Positions 1-5,015 of a DNA stretch of 5,015 nucleotides are shown here, piece by piece. The notes below the pieces were generated by a model. The model saw only the letters and a list, made by a program, of their open reading frames with translations, made no database searches and had not been told where the DNA came from. The number at the start of each line of letters is the position of its first letter. Position 1 is the first letter of the stretch. Both the position numbers and the translations under genes were made by a program. Location of the stretch: NCBI GenBank assembly GCA_027023175.1, contig JALVWW010000019.1:1-5015 (forward strand). The letters are read 5' to 3'. The DNA is from Campylobacterales bacterium. Lineage in GTDB: Bacteria > Campylobacterota > Campylobacteria > Campylobacterales > JALSKU01.

Positions 1-1679
1 TCTGAGCTTTTTTTGGTTTGTAAAGCTAAAGCTTCATAAAAGTTTGAAACTGTTCTTTTTAGTATCATATTGACAAAAGCTATCCTATGAAGCTCTTTTC
101 CTATGGAGTATCCATAATGAAGAGGGGTTTTTTCATTTGGTACCTCTCCGCAGTAACTTAGATCAAATCTATCTCTGTTTTTTACGGTTTTAGAGCTTAA
201 TAAAACTACTATAAGAAGAATTACTACAAAGATAATCGCAAAAGCACTCATAATAAATAATCCGTTAAAATCACCTATAAAAGTGTGCATTACACCCGCA
301 CCGCTATAAGGGATTGGAGTAAGGGCAAACTCTTTTAGTATAGGATTGATAACTTTGATAAAAAGTCCGGGAAATGTACCGATACCCACAAGTAAAAGAG
401 CTAAGATAATTTGCGGAATAAGATATGTAAAATGTACCTCTTTTTGATTTTCCAACTCTTTTGAGGTGGGGTGTCCTAGATAGATACCATATACAAGTTT
501 ATAACAGTACAAAAATGAAGCAGCCCCTGAAAAGAGCATAGCGATAAGAACTATGGCAAATCTTGTCTCTACCAAAGATGAATATATCATAAATTTTGAA
601 GCAAATCCACCAAGAGGAGGCATACTAGCAAGTGTTATGATACCGATAAGAAGCATCACAAAAGATACAGGAGTTTTATATATAAGTCCTCCTAATTCAC
701 TAAATCTGCTTTTGCCTGTTTGAGCTATGATGGCTGCAACATTGATAAATAGTAAAAGCTTTATGATTGTATGTATCAAGGTATGATACAAAGCTCCCCC
801 TATGCCGTAAGCTACACCCAAGCCTATAGCACTTATGATATAGCCGAGTTGTGCGATAGATGAGTAAGCTAAAAGTCTTTTGACTTCATCTTGAGTGATA
901 GCTTTGAAGGTTGCTACGATAGAAGTAATAACTCCTATCCAAGCTAGTGTATATCCGAAAGTTGTCCCGCTTAAAAGTGAACCAAACAGTATCTGTAAGT
1001 TTGAGTAACCTACTATGATACCATATATCAAAAATAGTCCATATATACCCATCTTTGACATAATGGCTGAAAGTATCGCACTAAAAAGGTCAGGAGCTTT
1101 TTCATAAGTATCTACTACCCAGTAATGAACTCCGATAACTCCCGCTTTTATAAAAAAACTGATAGAAAAGAGTACGATGATAGCAAATTGTGCCGTAAAA
1201 GGAATGGTATAAAAAACTTTTTTTATCGTTTCAAATTCATATGATGAAGCATAAGATGAGACCATCACTATAGCAGCTATGAGAAAAAAAGCTGAAGTTA
1301 ATGAAAAGAGTATATATTTTTGAAGTGTTTTAGTATCTATTTTATCAGATTTGGCGATAAGAAAGTAACTACTCCAAGTCATTACTTCCCAACCTATAAA
1401 AAATGTGATAAAATCACCAGCAAATACAATACCAAACATTGCAATAGAGAGTAAAAACTCTAGCATATAGTAACTAAATGATAACTTTTTTCTGTTTTGA
1501 GCAATAATAACCAGCAAAAAAGAGATCAGCGACAAATATGCAAAAAATGTACCCAATGGAGTTTGTTGAAGTGATAATATAAAGTTATCGCTTATTTGCA
1601 ATGAAGTATGAAAATTTCCATCTAGTGAATATAAAAATAGTAAAGGAAATAAATTTATAATAAAAAATATAATATTCAT
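1..1679 (-). CDS. Second NuoL/M/N-type proton-channel subunit, HyfB/HycC-like (3' end outside window)
   Basis: The frame is open from the ATG to the left edge (559 codons visible, no stop), so the C-terminus is missing. It is a very hydrophobic inner-membrane protein of the proton-conducting transporter family (NuoL/M/N, MrpA/D, HyfB). Visible family landmarks: the TM5 motif FFIGWEVMTWSSYFLI with Glu98; TM7 Lys178 followed by HYWVVDTYEKAP; TM8 Lys209 in SAIMSKMGIYG; the RLLAYSSIAQLG motif near 268-279; TM10 with His299, His303 and Lys307; PPLGGF at 354-359 with Lys362 just after. The C-terminal extension holds another TM near 478-495 and a FDLSYCGE motif (505-512), resembling the W-x-CG tail of HyfB/HycC. 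The WE...SSYFL form of TM5 and this tail suggest hydrogenase-4 subunit B-like rather than MrpD-like ancestry (inference). The start overlaps the mrpD stop (ATGA) and has GGGAG 7 nt upstream. Glu98 lies about 40 residues earlier than is usual, so the N-terminus is short. It may replace the NuoL-like part of MrpA, or link to a redox module further left. Confidence 0.9.
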   Translation of the reverse strand, partial: MNIIFFIINLFPLLFLYSLDGNFHTSLQISDNFILSLQQTPLGTFFAYLSLISFLLVIIAQNRKKLSFSYYMLEFLLSIAMFGIVFAGDFITFFIGWEVMTWSSYFLIAKSDKIDTKTLQKYILFSLTSAFFLIAAIVMVSSYASSYEFETIKKVFYTIPFTAQFAIIVLFSISFFIKAGVIGVHYWVVDTYEKAPDLFSAILSAIMSKMGIYGLFLIYGIIVGYSNLQILFGSLLSGTTFGYTLAWIGVITSIVATFKAITQDEVKRLLAYSSIAQLGYIISAIGLGVAYGIGGALYHTLIHTIIKLLLFINVAAIIAQTGKSRFSELGGLIYKTPVSFVMLLIGIITLASMPPLGGFASKFMIYSSLVETRFAIVLIAMLFSGAASFLYCYKLVYGIYLGHPTSKELENQKEVHFTYLIPQIILALLLVGIGTFPGLFIKVINPILKEFALTPIPYSGAGVMHTFIGDFNGLFIMSAFAIIFVVILLIVVLLSSKTVKNRDRFDLSYCGEVPNEKTPLHYGYSIGKELHRIAFVNMILKRTVSNFYEALALQTKKSS

Positions 1680-3142
1680 TTTATAACTCCCAAGGCAAAT
1701 TGAAGATAGTTATCGGGGTGTAGTAGAGTGTATCCCGCCGGGTCTGTAAAGTGAGTCAAAAGGGCAGGGTAAACTCCAAAAAGTATGATCAAAAAAGCTA
1801 ACAGAGTCAAAATAGCTCTATTTAGCAAACTAATTTTTATAGCCTTTTTATCAGTTTTACTCTTTATCATCATTGCAATAAGTCTAAAAAAGTAAACAGC
1901 CTCTACAATTGATATACCAAGTATAAAAGCTATAGCAAAATAGTTGTGAACTTTTGCAAAACCCTCTAAGATAAGTATTTTTCCGACAAATCCGCTAAAA
2001 GGAGGTATGCCTAAAATAGAAAGAAATGATATGATAAATACTATGGTTAAAAAAGTTGAACTAAATTTTTCAAATATATTGACTTTATAATCTTTTAGAG
2101 TGTAAATCACAATACCCAAAGCTAAAAATATAGTCATTTTGCCCAGTGAATGACTTATTAAGTAAAACAGACCACCCTGGATAACAGGCAAAGCATTTGA
2201 TGAAAAAGCAAAAAACAAAAGTCCTAGCTGACCCAAAGTAGAGTATGCAAAAAGTCTTAAGATATTTTTTTGATTGAGTGCGGTAAGTTCGGCTACTAAA
2301 AATGTAATACCAGCTACACTCATAAGAAAAATCGTGTAATTTTTTTCTAAATGAAAAAGATAAAAAAGATGAAAAAAGACAAACATATATGCTTTTGATA
2401 CAACTGAACTAAAGAGACCTGCTACTTGAGCAGTCGCTCCTTGGTAAACATCAGGAACCCAAAAATTCATAGGAAAAAGTTCTGCTTTTGTGCCAAAGCC
2501 GATAAAAAGCATAAGTATCACAAAAAATGCAACTTTTGGATCCATCATATCAAATCTTTGTGCTATAAGACCAAGATTGACTGTACCGATTTGTAAGTAT
2601 ATAATCATAATGGCAAAAACTATTAAAAGTGATGCAATTGAGCCGATTATTAGATACTTTATGCCGCCTTCAAGAGCTAGTTTATCTTTTTTGTAAGCTG
2701 TGAGTACATATGAACAAATCCCTGTGATTTCAAAAAAGATATAAACATTGAAAATATCACAACTAAGTATGAGTCCTAAAGTTCCTGCTATTAGCATATT
2801 GAAAAATATATAAAATCTACTTTCGTTTGCTTGGCTTTCATTTTTAAAATACCATGCCAAATATAGCGATGTGATAAATCCTATAAAAGTAAAAAGTAGT
2901 ACAAAAAGTATAGAAAATCTATCCACTATAAAAGCAATTCCCAAAGGTGGAGCTATAGAAAACTCTGAAATTTGCGGAAGTTTCATAGTAGCATATATCA
3001 CACTTTGTAAAAATAAAACAAAGTGTAAAAGTATAGAACTTCCTCTAAGCCAAAAATCTCCAAGCTTTTTGAAGTAGGGTGTTAAAAATGAAAATAAAAC
3101 AGGCAGTAAAAAATAGTATCCCAAACTAACATAAGAGTCCAT
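1676..3142 (-). CDS. mrpD: Mrp antiporter subunit D (MrpD/MnhD, NuoM/N-like proton channel)
   Basis: This is the large antiporter-like subunit of the Mrp Na+/H+ antiporter, thought to carry protons through a chain of buried charges. The start used gives 488 aa, typical for MrpD (about 490-500). Landmarks in this numbering: Glu138 in TM5 (FFEITGICSYVL), Lys219 in TM7 (FGTKAELFP), then NFWVPDVYQGA, Lys250 in TM8 (SSVVSKAYMF), RLFAYSTLGQLG (296-307), His330 and Lys335 in TM10 (SHSLGKMTIF), GIPPFSGFVGK with Lys388 in TM12. About 14 membrane segments are apparent. The TM5 Glu and TM7 Lys match the residues known to be essential in Bacillus MrpD. An upstream ATG at 3160 would add six residues but has no Shine-Dalgarno, whereas the ATG at 3142 has GAGGG 6 nt upstream and sits 1 nt after the mrpC stop, so 3142 is preferred. 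The stop overlaps the next ATG. An extra Glu221 sits two residues after the TM7 Lys. Confidence 0.95.
   Translation of the reverse strand: MDSYVSLGYYFLLPVLFSFLTPYFKKLGDFWLRGSSILLHFVLFLQSVIYATMKLPQISEFSIAPPLGIAFIVDRFSILFVLLFTFIGFITSLYLAWYFKNESQANESRFYIFFNMLIAGTLGLILSCDIFNVYIFFEITGICSYVLTAYKKDKLALEGGIKYLIIGSIASLLIVFAIMIIYLQIGTVNLGLIAQRFDMMDPKVAFFVILMLFIGFGTKAELFPMNFWVPDVYQGATAQVAGLFSSVVSKAYMFVFFHLFYLFHLEKNYTIFLMSVAGITFLVAELTALNQKNILRLFAYSTLGQLGLLFFAFSSNALPVIQGGLFYLISHSLGKMTIFLALGIVIYTLKDYKVNIFEKFSSTFLTIVFIISFLSILGIPPFSGFVGKILILEGFAKVHNYFAIAFILGISIVEAVYFFRLIAMMIKSKTDKKAIKISLLNRAILTLLAFLIILFGVYPALLTHFTDPAGYTLLHPDNYLQFALGVIK
1687..1691 (-). promoter_or_regulatory. Shine-Dalgarno of the second proton-channel gene
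   Basis: GGGAG, 7 nt before the ATG at 1679, within the final codons of mrpD (Leu-Gly-Val). It supports this ATG as the true start of the shortened channel protein; the frame upstream meets a stop (TAA at 1712-1710) within about ten codons. Confidence 0.75.
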
Positions 3143-3143
3143 C

Positions 3144-3521
3144 TCAATCCCTCGCTTCATTCATTAAAGATATATCATTTTTTCCGGTAAGTTTAAAATA
3201 CTCTATGCCAAAAGATATACCAAGGGCTAAAATAGCCAATCCTATAACGATAGTAGTCAGTATCATAGCTTGTGGTACGGGATCAACCATCCCCTTAAAA
3301 TCTTTTGTTACACTGTCAACTATAGGAGCTACTGCTCTGGCTTTATAATGCAATCCTATAAAAAAGGTAAAAAGTGCGGATTCCATAATAGAAAATGATA
3401 TAAGTACTCTTAAAAGATGTTTTCTTGTAAAGACTCCGAAAAGCCCTATAAAAAACAGTATCAAACTACCGCTTATTACTATAAAATGTATAGATTCCGT
3501 GCTGTTTAAATATTCAAGCAT
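3144..3521 (-). CDS. mrpC: Mrp antiporter subunit C (MrpC/MnhC, NuoK-like)
   Basis: Small NuoK-like membrane subunit of the Mrp complex, 125 aa with the start used (family usually 110-125). Three TM segments are apparent: about 13-31, 36-57 and 86-106. The family signature DPVPQAMILTTIVIGLA lies at 80-96, preceded by ARAVAPIVDS, which corresponds to the loop before TM3. The frame stays open upstream to an ATG at 3575, but that would add 18 residues made almost wholly of Lys/Arg (KKKPKKRQKKRCK), which is the antisense-like reading of the acidic MrpB tail and not expected in this family. The ATG at 3521 has AGAGGT 5 nt upstream. This start overlaps the end of mrpB by 8 nt (ATGCTTGA), indicating coupled translation. 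In the second helix a Glu (Glu47, SIMESALFTFF) is present where MrpC sequences I recall are uncharged; the NuoK-type Glu one turn earlier is Ser44. Confidence 0.94.
   Translation of the reverse strand: MLEYLNSTESIHFIVISGSLILFFIGLFGVFTRKHLLRVLISFSIMESALFTFFIGLHYKARAVAPIVDSVTKDFKGMVDPVPQAMILTTIVIGLAILALGISFGIEYFKLTGKNDISLMNEARD
3149..3153 (-). promoter_or_regulatory. Shine-Dalgarno deciding the mrpD start
   Basis: GAGGG, 6 nt before the ATG at 3142. It is formed by the mrpC codons GCG AGG GAT (Ala-Arg-Asp), using the AGG Arg codon. The alternative ATG at 3160 has no purine-rich site upstream. Confidence 0.75.
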
Positions 3522-4254
3522 TTTGCACCTCTTTTTCTGCCTCTTCTTTGGCTTCTTCTTTGATAAAGTATTCAACTATCACACTCATTTCACTTCCTAC
3601 CTTGATGCCCACTATGATATAAATAACAGGTATGATACCCCCGCTTATGAGGTTTCCTATATCGGCAACATCGTGTGGGATAAAATTACTGAGCAAGATT
3701 CCTGTTTTAAATAGACCTATGATTACTATAAGTATATAAGCCGCACCGCTTAAGGACTCTCCAAGAGTTAGTATAGTGTGATTTAGTTTTATGTTTGGAT
3801 TGGCTAAGAAAAGCAGTAAAAATGCCGTTGCGATAACAACACCGCCTTGAAAACCGCCACCGGGGCTTAAATGTCCGTGGATAACGATATATACTCCAAA
3901 TAAAACTATAACACTAAAAAGAAGTTTGCTTCCTGTCTCAAGGATGAAACTTCTTTGTTGTACAAACTTCTCCCCAGCTCTTTGAGAAGATGAAAGTATC
4001 AAAGCAACTCCGGTAGTTGCCAAAAACAGGACTGTTACTTCACCTACCGTATCAATACCCCTAAAGAAAGTTACTACGGAAGTTACCGCATTTGCCGTAG
4101 CCGTACTTAAGTTGAGGGATAAAAAGAGATCTCCTACAGTTTTAAAATGAGACTGCTTAACGCTTAATAGTAGATTTAAAAGTGAAAGCATAAAAAGTGA
4201 AGTTAGTATCGAAAAGAGTAAACTTTTTAAACTTATATCTTTTTTGAGATTCAT
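3514..4254 (-). CDS. mrpB: Mrp antiporter subunit B with MrpA-end/MbhE-like N-terminal segment
   Basis: 246 aa, much longer than a plain MrpB (about 140 aa), because two parts are joined. Residues about 12-90 hold a first TM (12-31), then NAVTSVVTFFRGIDTVGEVTVLFLATTGVALIL, matching the end of MrpA / MbhE with its DT(V/L)GE motif (Asp68, Glu72). Residues about 101-232 are the MnhB/MrpB domain: KLLFSVIVLFGVYIVIHGH, then LSPGGGFQGG (129-138), the most diagnostic MrpB motif, followed by TMs near 139-151, 171-190 and 203-220. The tail (232-246) is rich in Glu/Lys. In P. furiosus Mbh these two parts are separate genes (mbhE, mbhF); in bacterial Mrp the first part ends MrpA. The arrangement here is therefore a fusion of the MbhE piece to MrpB. 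The ATG overlaps the stop of the preceding gene (ATGA) and has GAGGAGG 7 nt upstream. It would sit in the inner membrane as part of the Na+-transporting module. Confidence 0.92.
   Translation of the reverse strand: MNLKKDISLKSLLFSILTSLFMLSLLNLLLSVKQSHFKTVGDLFLSLNLSTATANAVTSVVTFFRGIDTVGEVTVLFLATTGVALILSSSQRAGEKFVQQRSFILETGSKLLFSVIVLFGVYIVIHGHLSPGGGFQGGVVIATAFLLLFLANPNIKLNHTILTLGESLSGAAYILIVIIGLFKTGILLSNFIPHDVADIGNLISGGIIPVIYIIVGIKVGSEMSVIVEYFIKEEAKEEAEKEVQNA
3527..3532 (-). promoter_or_regulatory. Shine-Dalgarno deciding the mrpC start
   Basis: AGAGGT, 5 nt before the ATG at 3521, within the Glu-rich end of mrpB. It favours the 125-residue MrpC over the 143-residue reading from 3575, whose extra residues are highly basic. 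Confidence 0.8.
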
Positions 4255-4499
4255 TTTTTTGCCTCCTCTTTAGAGGTGTGTCTGATACCTAGTAAAAAAA
4301 CAGCGGTACTAAGCCCACTTCCTATAACCGCTTCGGTAAGAGCGACATCAGGGGCTTGAAAGATAAAAAAGAGAACTACACTTCCAAGTCCTACTCCCAT
4401 AAAAAGTATAACGCTTTGAGTTATATCTTTGGAATTTATTGCATAAAGAGCAACAACGATCATAGATAAAAAAGTAAAAAGTACAATAAGTCCTATCAT
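4251..4499 (-). CDS. Stand-alone MrpA C-terminal-type subunit (DUF4040, MbhD-like)
   Basis: 82 aa, about three TM helices (4-20, 27-47, 53-71). The motif APDVALTEAVIGSGLSTAVFLLG (from residue 49) is the hallmark of the MrpA C-terminal DUF4040 region and of MbhD. Asp51 and Glu56 are the charged positions lying in the membrane. In bacterial mrpABCDEFG operons this segment sits inside the roughly 800-residue MrpA after its NuoL-like part; here it is its own gene, as in Mbh/Mbs clusters and in some bacteria and archaea with split MrpA. It is often annotated as an MrpB-family or DUF4040 protein. The start overlaps the mrpG stop (ATGA) and has a very strong Shine-Dalgarno of repeated GGA. The C-terminal Lys/Glu tail contains the ribosome binding site of the next gene, and the gene ends in a slippery A-run (see the separate entry). 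Confidence 0.9.
   Translation of the reverse strand: MIGLIVLFTFLSMIVVALYAINSKDITQSVILFMGVGLGSVVLFFIFQAPDVALTEAVIGSGLSTAVFLLGIRHTSKEEAKK
4254..4260 (-). other. A-AAA-AAA slippery heptamer next to a stop codon
   Basis: Read in the DUF4040 frame the end is GCA AAA AAA TGA, which contains the canonical -1 slippery heptamer A-AAA-AAA in the correct phase, followed at once by the stop. After a -1 shift the next codon is the ATG of mrpB, and reading continues in the mrpB frame with no stop between. A fusion of the 82-residue subunit to the 246-residue MrpB is thus possible on paper. Whether shifting occurs is not shown; an A-run before ATGA can also arise by chance in AT-rich DNA. Confidence 0.4.
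4262..4268 (-). promoter_or_regulatory. Shine-Dalgarno of mrpB
   Basis: GAGGAGG, 7 nt before the ATG at 4254. It is encoded by the Glu-Glu codons in the tail of the DUF4040 gene. It also lies directly upstream of the A7 run, a position where an internal Shine-Dalgarno might affect reading-frame maintenance. Confidence 0.8.
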
Positions 4500-4849
4500 A
4501 TCTCCTCCTCCTTTTGCTCTTTAGCCTCTTTTAGCTCTTTAAAAGCATCGGCATTGCTACTATTGTAGATATGTTTTGAAAATCTTTTATATGTTGTCAT
4601 AGCCAGTATAGAAGATGATATAGGATTTGTTATCATGATAAAAATAGCAAGTATTGCTAACTTAAAAGCCCAATTTGGCTCCAAGAAAGCTACACCTATC
4701 AAAACCATAATAGATCCCAGTGTTGATGCTTTTGTTGCAGCTTGCATTCTTGTAAGGGTGTCCGGCATCCTAAGAAGTCCTAGTCCGCTTAGTAAAAAAA
4801 GCAACACTCCTAAAAATATAAAAATATCTCCTATGATAGATAGTATCAT
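4496..4849 (-). CDS. mrpG: Mrp antiporter subunit G (MrpG/MnhG/PhaG)
   Basis: 117 aa from the start used (118 from the ATG at 4852), typical for MrpG. Three TM segments are visible: about 4-26, 44-57 and 61-82. The family signature follows TM1: GLLRMPDTLTRMQAATKASTLG, a clear match to the usual G-x-x-R-x-PD-x-x-x-R-x-HAATK-x-x-x-G form but with Gln in place of the common His. The TNPISSSILAM segment at the end of TM3 fits the TxPxxxHxxAR region, again without its usual His. The C-terminal 18 or so residues are a Lys/Glu-rich cytoplasmic tail that is extra to the core domain. Two adjacent ATGs are possible: AAGGAG lies only 2 nt from the ATG at 4852 but 5 nt from the one at 4849, so the second is preferred. 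Both overlap the mrpF stop. MrpG is a small accessory subunit packed with MrpE and MrpF. Confidence 0.93.
   Translation of the reverse strand: MILSIIGDIFIFLGVLLFLLSGLGLLRMPDTLTRMQAATKASTLGSIMVLIGVAFLEPNWAFKLAILAIFIMITNPISSSILAMTTYKRFSKHIYNSSNADAFKELKEAKEQKEEEI
4502..4511 (-). promoter_or_regulatory. Repeated GGA Shine-Dalgarno of the DUF4040 gene
   Basis: GGAGGAGGAG ends 2 nt before the ATG at 4499, so the upstream GGAGG copies lie at a normal distance. It is the strongest ribosome binding site in the window and is made of the Lys-Glu-Glu-Glu codons (AAG GAG GAG GAG) that end mrpG. Confidence 0.8.
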
Positions 4850-5015
4850 CATAACTCCTTGTCCAAAAATTTGGCAAAGACTACAGTACCTGTAAAACCA
4901 ATCAAGCCAAATATAAATGCAACATCAAGATAGAGGCTTTTATGAAAATAAAATGAGAGAACTACAAGCAAAGATGTGGCTATAATACTCATAGAGTCAA
5001 AAGCAACAACTCTAT
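4849..5015 (-). CDS. mrpF: Mrp antiporter subunit F (MrpF/MnhF), 5' end outside window
   Basis: Only the last 54 residues are visible; the frame is open to the right edge and ends at TGA 4851-4849. The first visible residues RVVAFDSMSI match the MrpF signature D-R-(V/I)-V-A-x-D (a conserved, functionally important Asp after TM1), which is followed by two hydrophobic helices and ends DVAFIFGLIGFTGTVVFAKFL, the usual MrpF C-terminus. Full MrpF is about 85-95 aa, so roughly 35-40 residues, mainly TM1, lie beyond the edge. The last codons (AAG GAG) are the ribosome binding site for mrpG. By the conserved order, mrpE is expected next upstream, outside the window. Confidence 0.9.
   Translation of the reverse strand, partial: RVVAFDSMSIIATSLLVVLSFYFHKSLYLDVAFIFGLIGFTGTVVFAKFLDKEL
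4855..4860 (-). promoter_or_regulatory. Shine-Dalgarno deciding the mrpG start
   Basis: AAGGAG, made of the last Lys-Glu codons of mrpF. It is 2 nt from the first ATG (4852) and 5 nt from the second (4849), so initiation at the second is more likely. Confidence 0.7.

Noticed and set aside
2490..3077. Two 68-residue plus-strand open frames (2490-2696 and 2871-3077)
   Set aside because: They lie opposite strongly conserved mrpD sequence, show no family motif, and have composition expected from the antisense of membrane-helix codons.
3522..3575. Longer MrpC start at 3575
   Set aside because: It would add 18 mostly Lys/Arg residues not known in the family, overlap mrpB by 62 nt, and ignore the AGAGGT site before the ATG at 3521.
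3499..3714. 71-residue plus-strand open frame
   Set aside because: It runs antisense to the end of mrpB and the start of mrpC, both clearly real; its Phe-rich start is the complement of the Lys/Glu tail.
4635..4895. 86-residue plus-strand open frame
   Set aside because: Antisense to mrpG and the end of mrpF, with no recognisable motif.
1..5015. A complete NADH:quinone oxidoreductase (Nuo) operon
   Set aside because: MrpB, MrpF, MrpG and DUF4040 signatures are specific to Mrp/Mbh-type modules, and no NuoH, NuoJ or soluble redox subunit is in the window.
1..5015. Terminators, promoters, CRISPR, tRNA or mobile elements
   Set aside because: Coding sequence is continuous with overlapping ends. 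I saw no hairpin plus T-run at gene junctions, no spaced repeats, and no terminal inverted repeats; T- and A-runs are explained by Lys and Phe codons.

Overview
The window is a single block of co-directional membrane-protein genes, all on the minus strand, with no gene-free stretch. It is the core of an Mrp-type multisubunit cation/proton antiporter (Mnh/Pha/Mrp family). In transcription order (right to left) it holds: the 3' end of mrpF; mrpG; a small stand-alone MrpA C-terminal-type subunit (DUF4040/MbhD-like); a long MrpB carrying an MbhE-like N-terminal piece; mrpC; mrpD; and a second, different NuoL/M/N-type proton-channel subunit with HyfB/HycC-like features that runs off the left edge. 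Adjacent genes overlap by 1-8 nt or are 1 nt apart. Each Shine-Dalgarno sequence lies inside the last codons of the gene before, so translation is probably coupled. No promoter or terminator is visible, so the transcription unit probably extends past both edges. An mrpE-like gene would be expected upstream.

The DNA is AT-rich (roughly one third G+C by eye), with densely packed genes and Lys/Ile/Phe/Leu-rich proteins. This fits a bacterium such as a Campylobacterota member (Sulfurimonas/Sulfurovum/Arcobacter-like). That placement is an impression from composition and style, not a proof.

The subunits would form one inner-membrane complex. MrpD and the second NuoL/M/N-like protein each keep the Glu (TM5) / Lys (TM7) / Lys (TM8) / His-Lys (TM10) charged axis of complex I-type proton channels. 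MrpC is the NuoK-like subunit. The DUF4040 piece, the MbhE-like segment, MrpB, MrpF and MrpG make up the Na+-translocating Mrp module. The gene order F-G-(A C-term)-(A end+B)-C-D is that of the Mrp module in archaeal Mbh/Mbs respiratory complexes, not the bacterial mrpABCDEFG order. No full-length MrpA lies in its usual place. The HyfB-like second channel follows mrpD, so the complex may be a rearranged Mrp antiporter, or the Mrp arm of a larger redox-driven complex whose catalytic genes would lie beyond the left edge. The main points to check are this layout, the compact N-terminus of the second channel, and a perfect A-AAA-AAA slippery heptamer at the stop of the DUF4040 gene, where a -1 shift would fuse it in frame to the MrpB-type protein.
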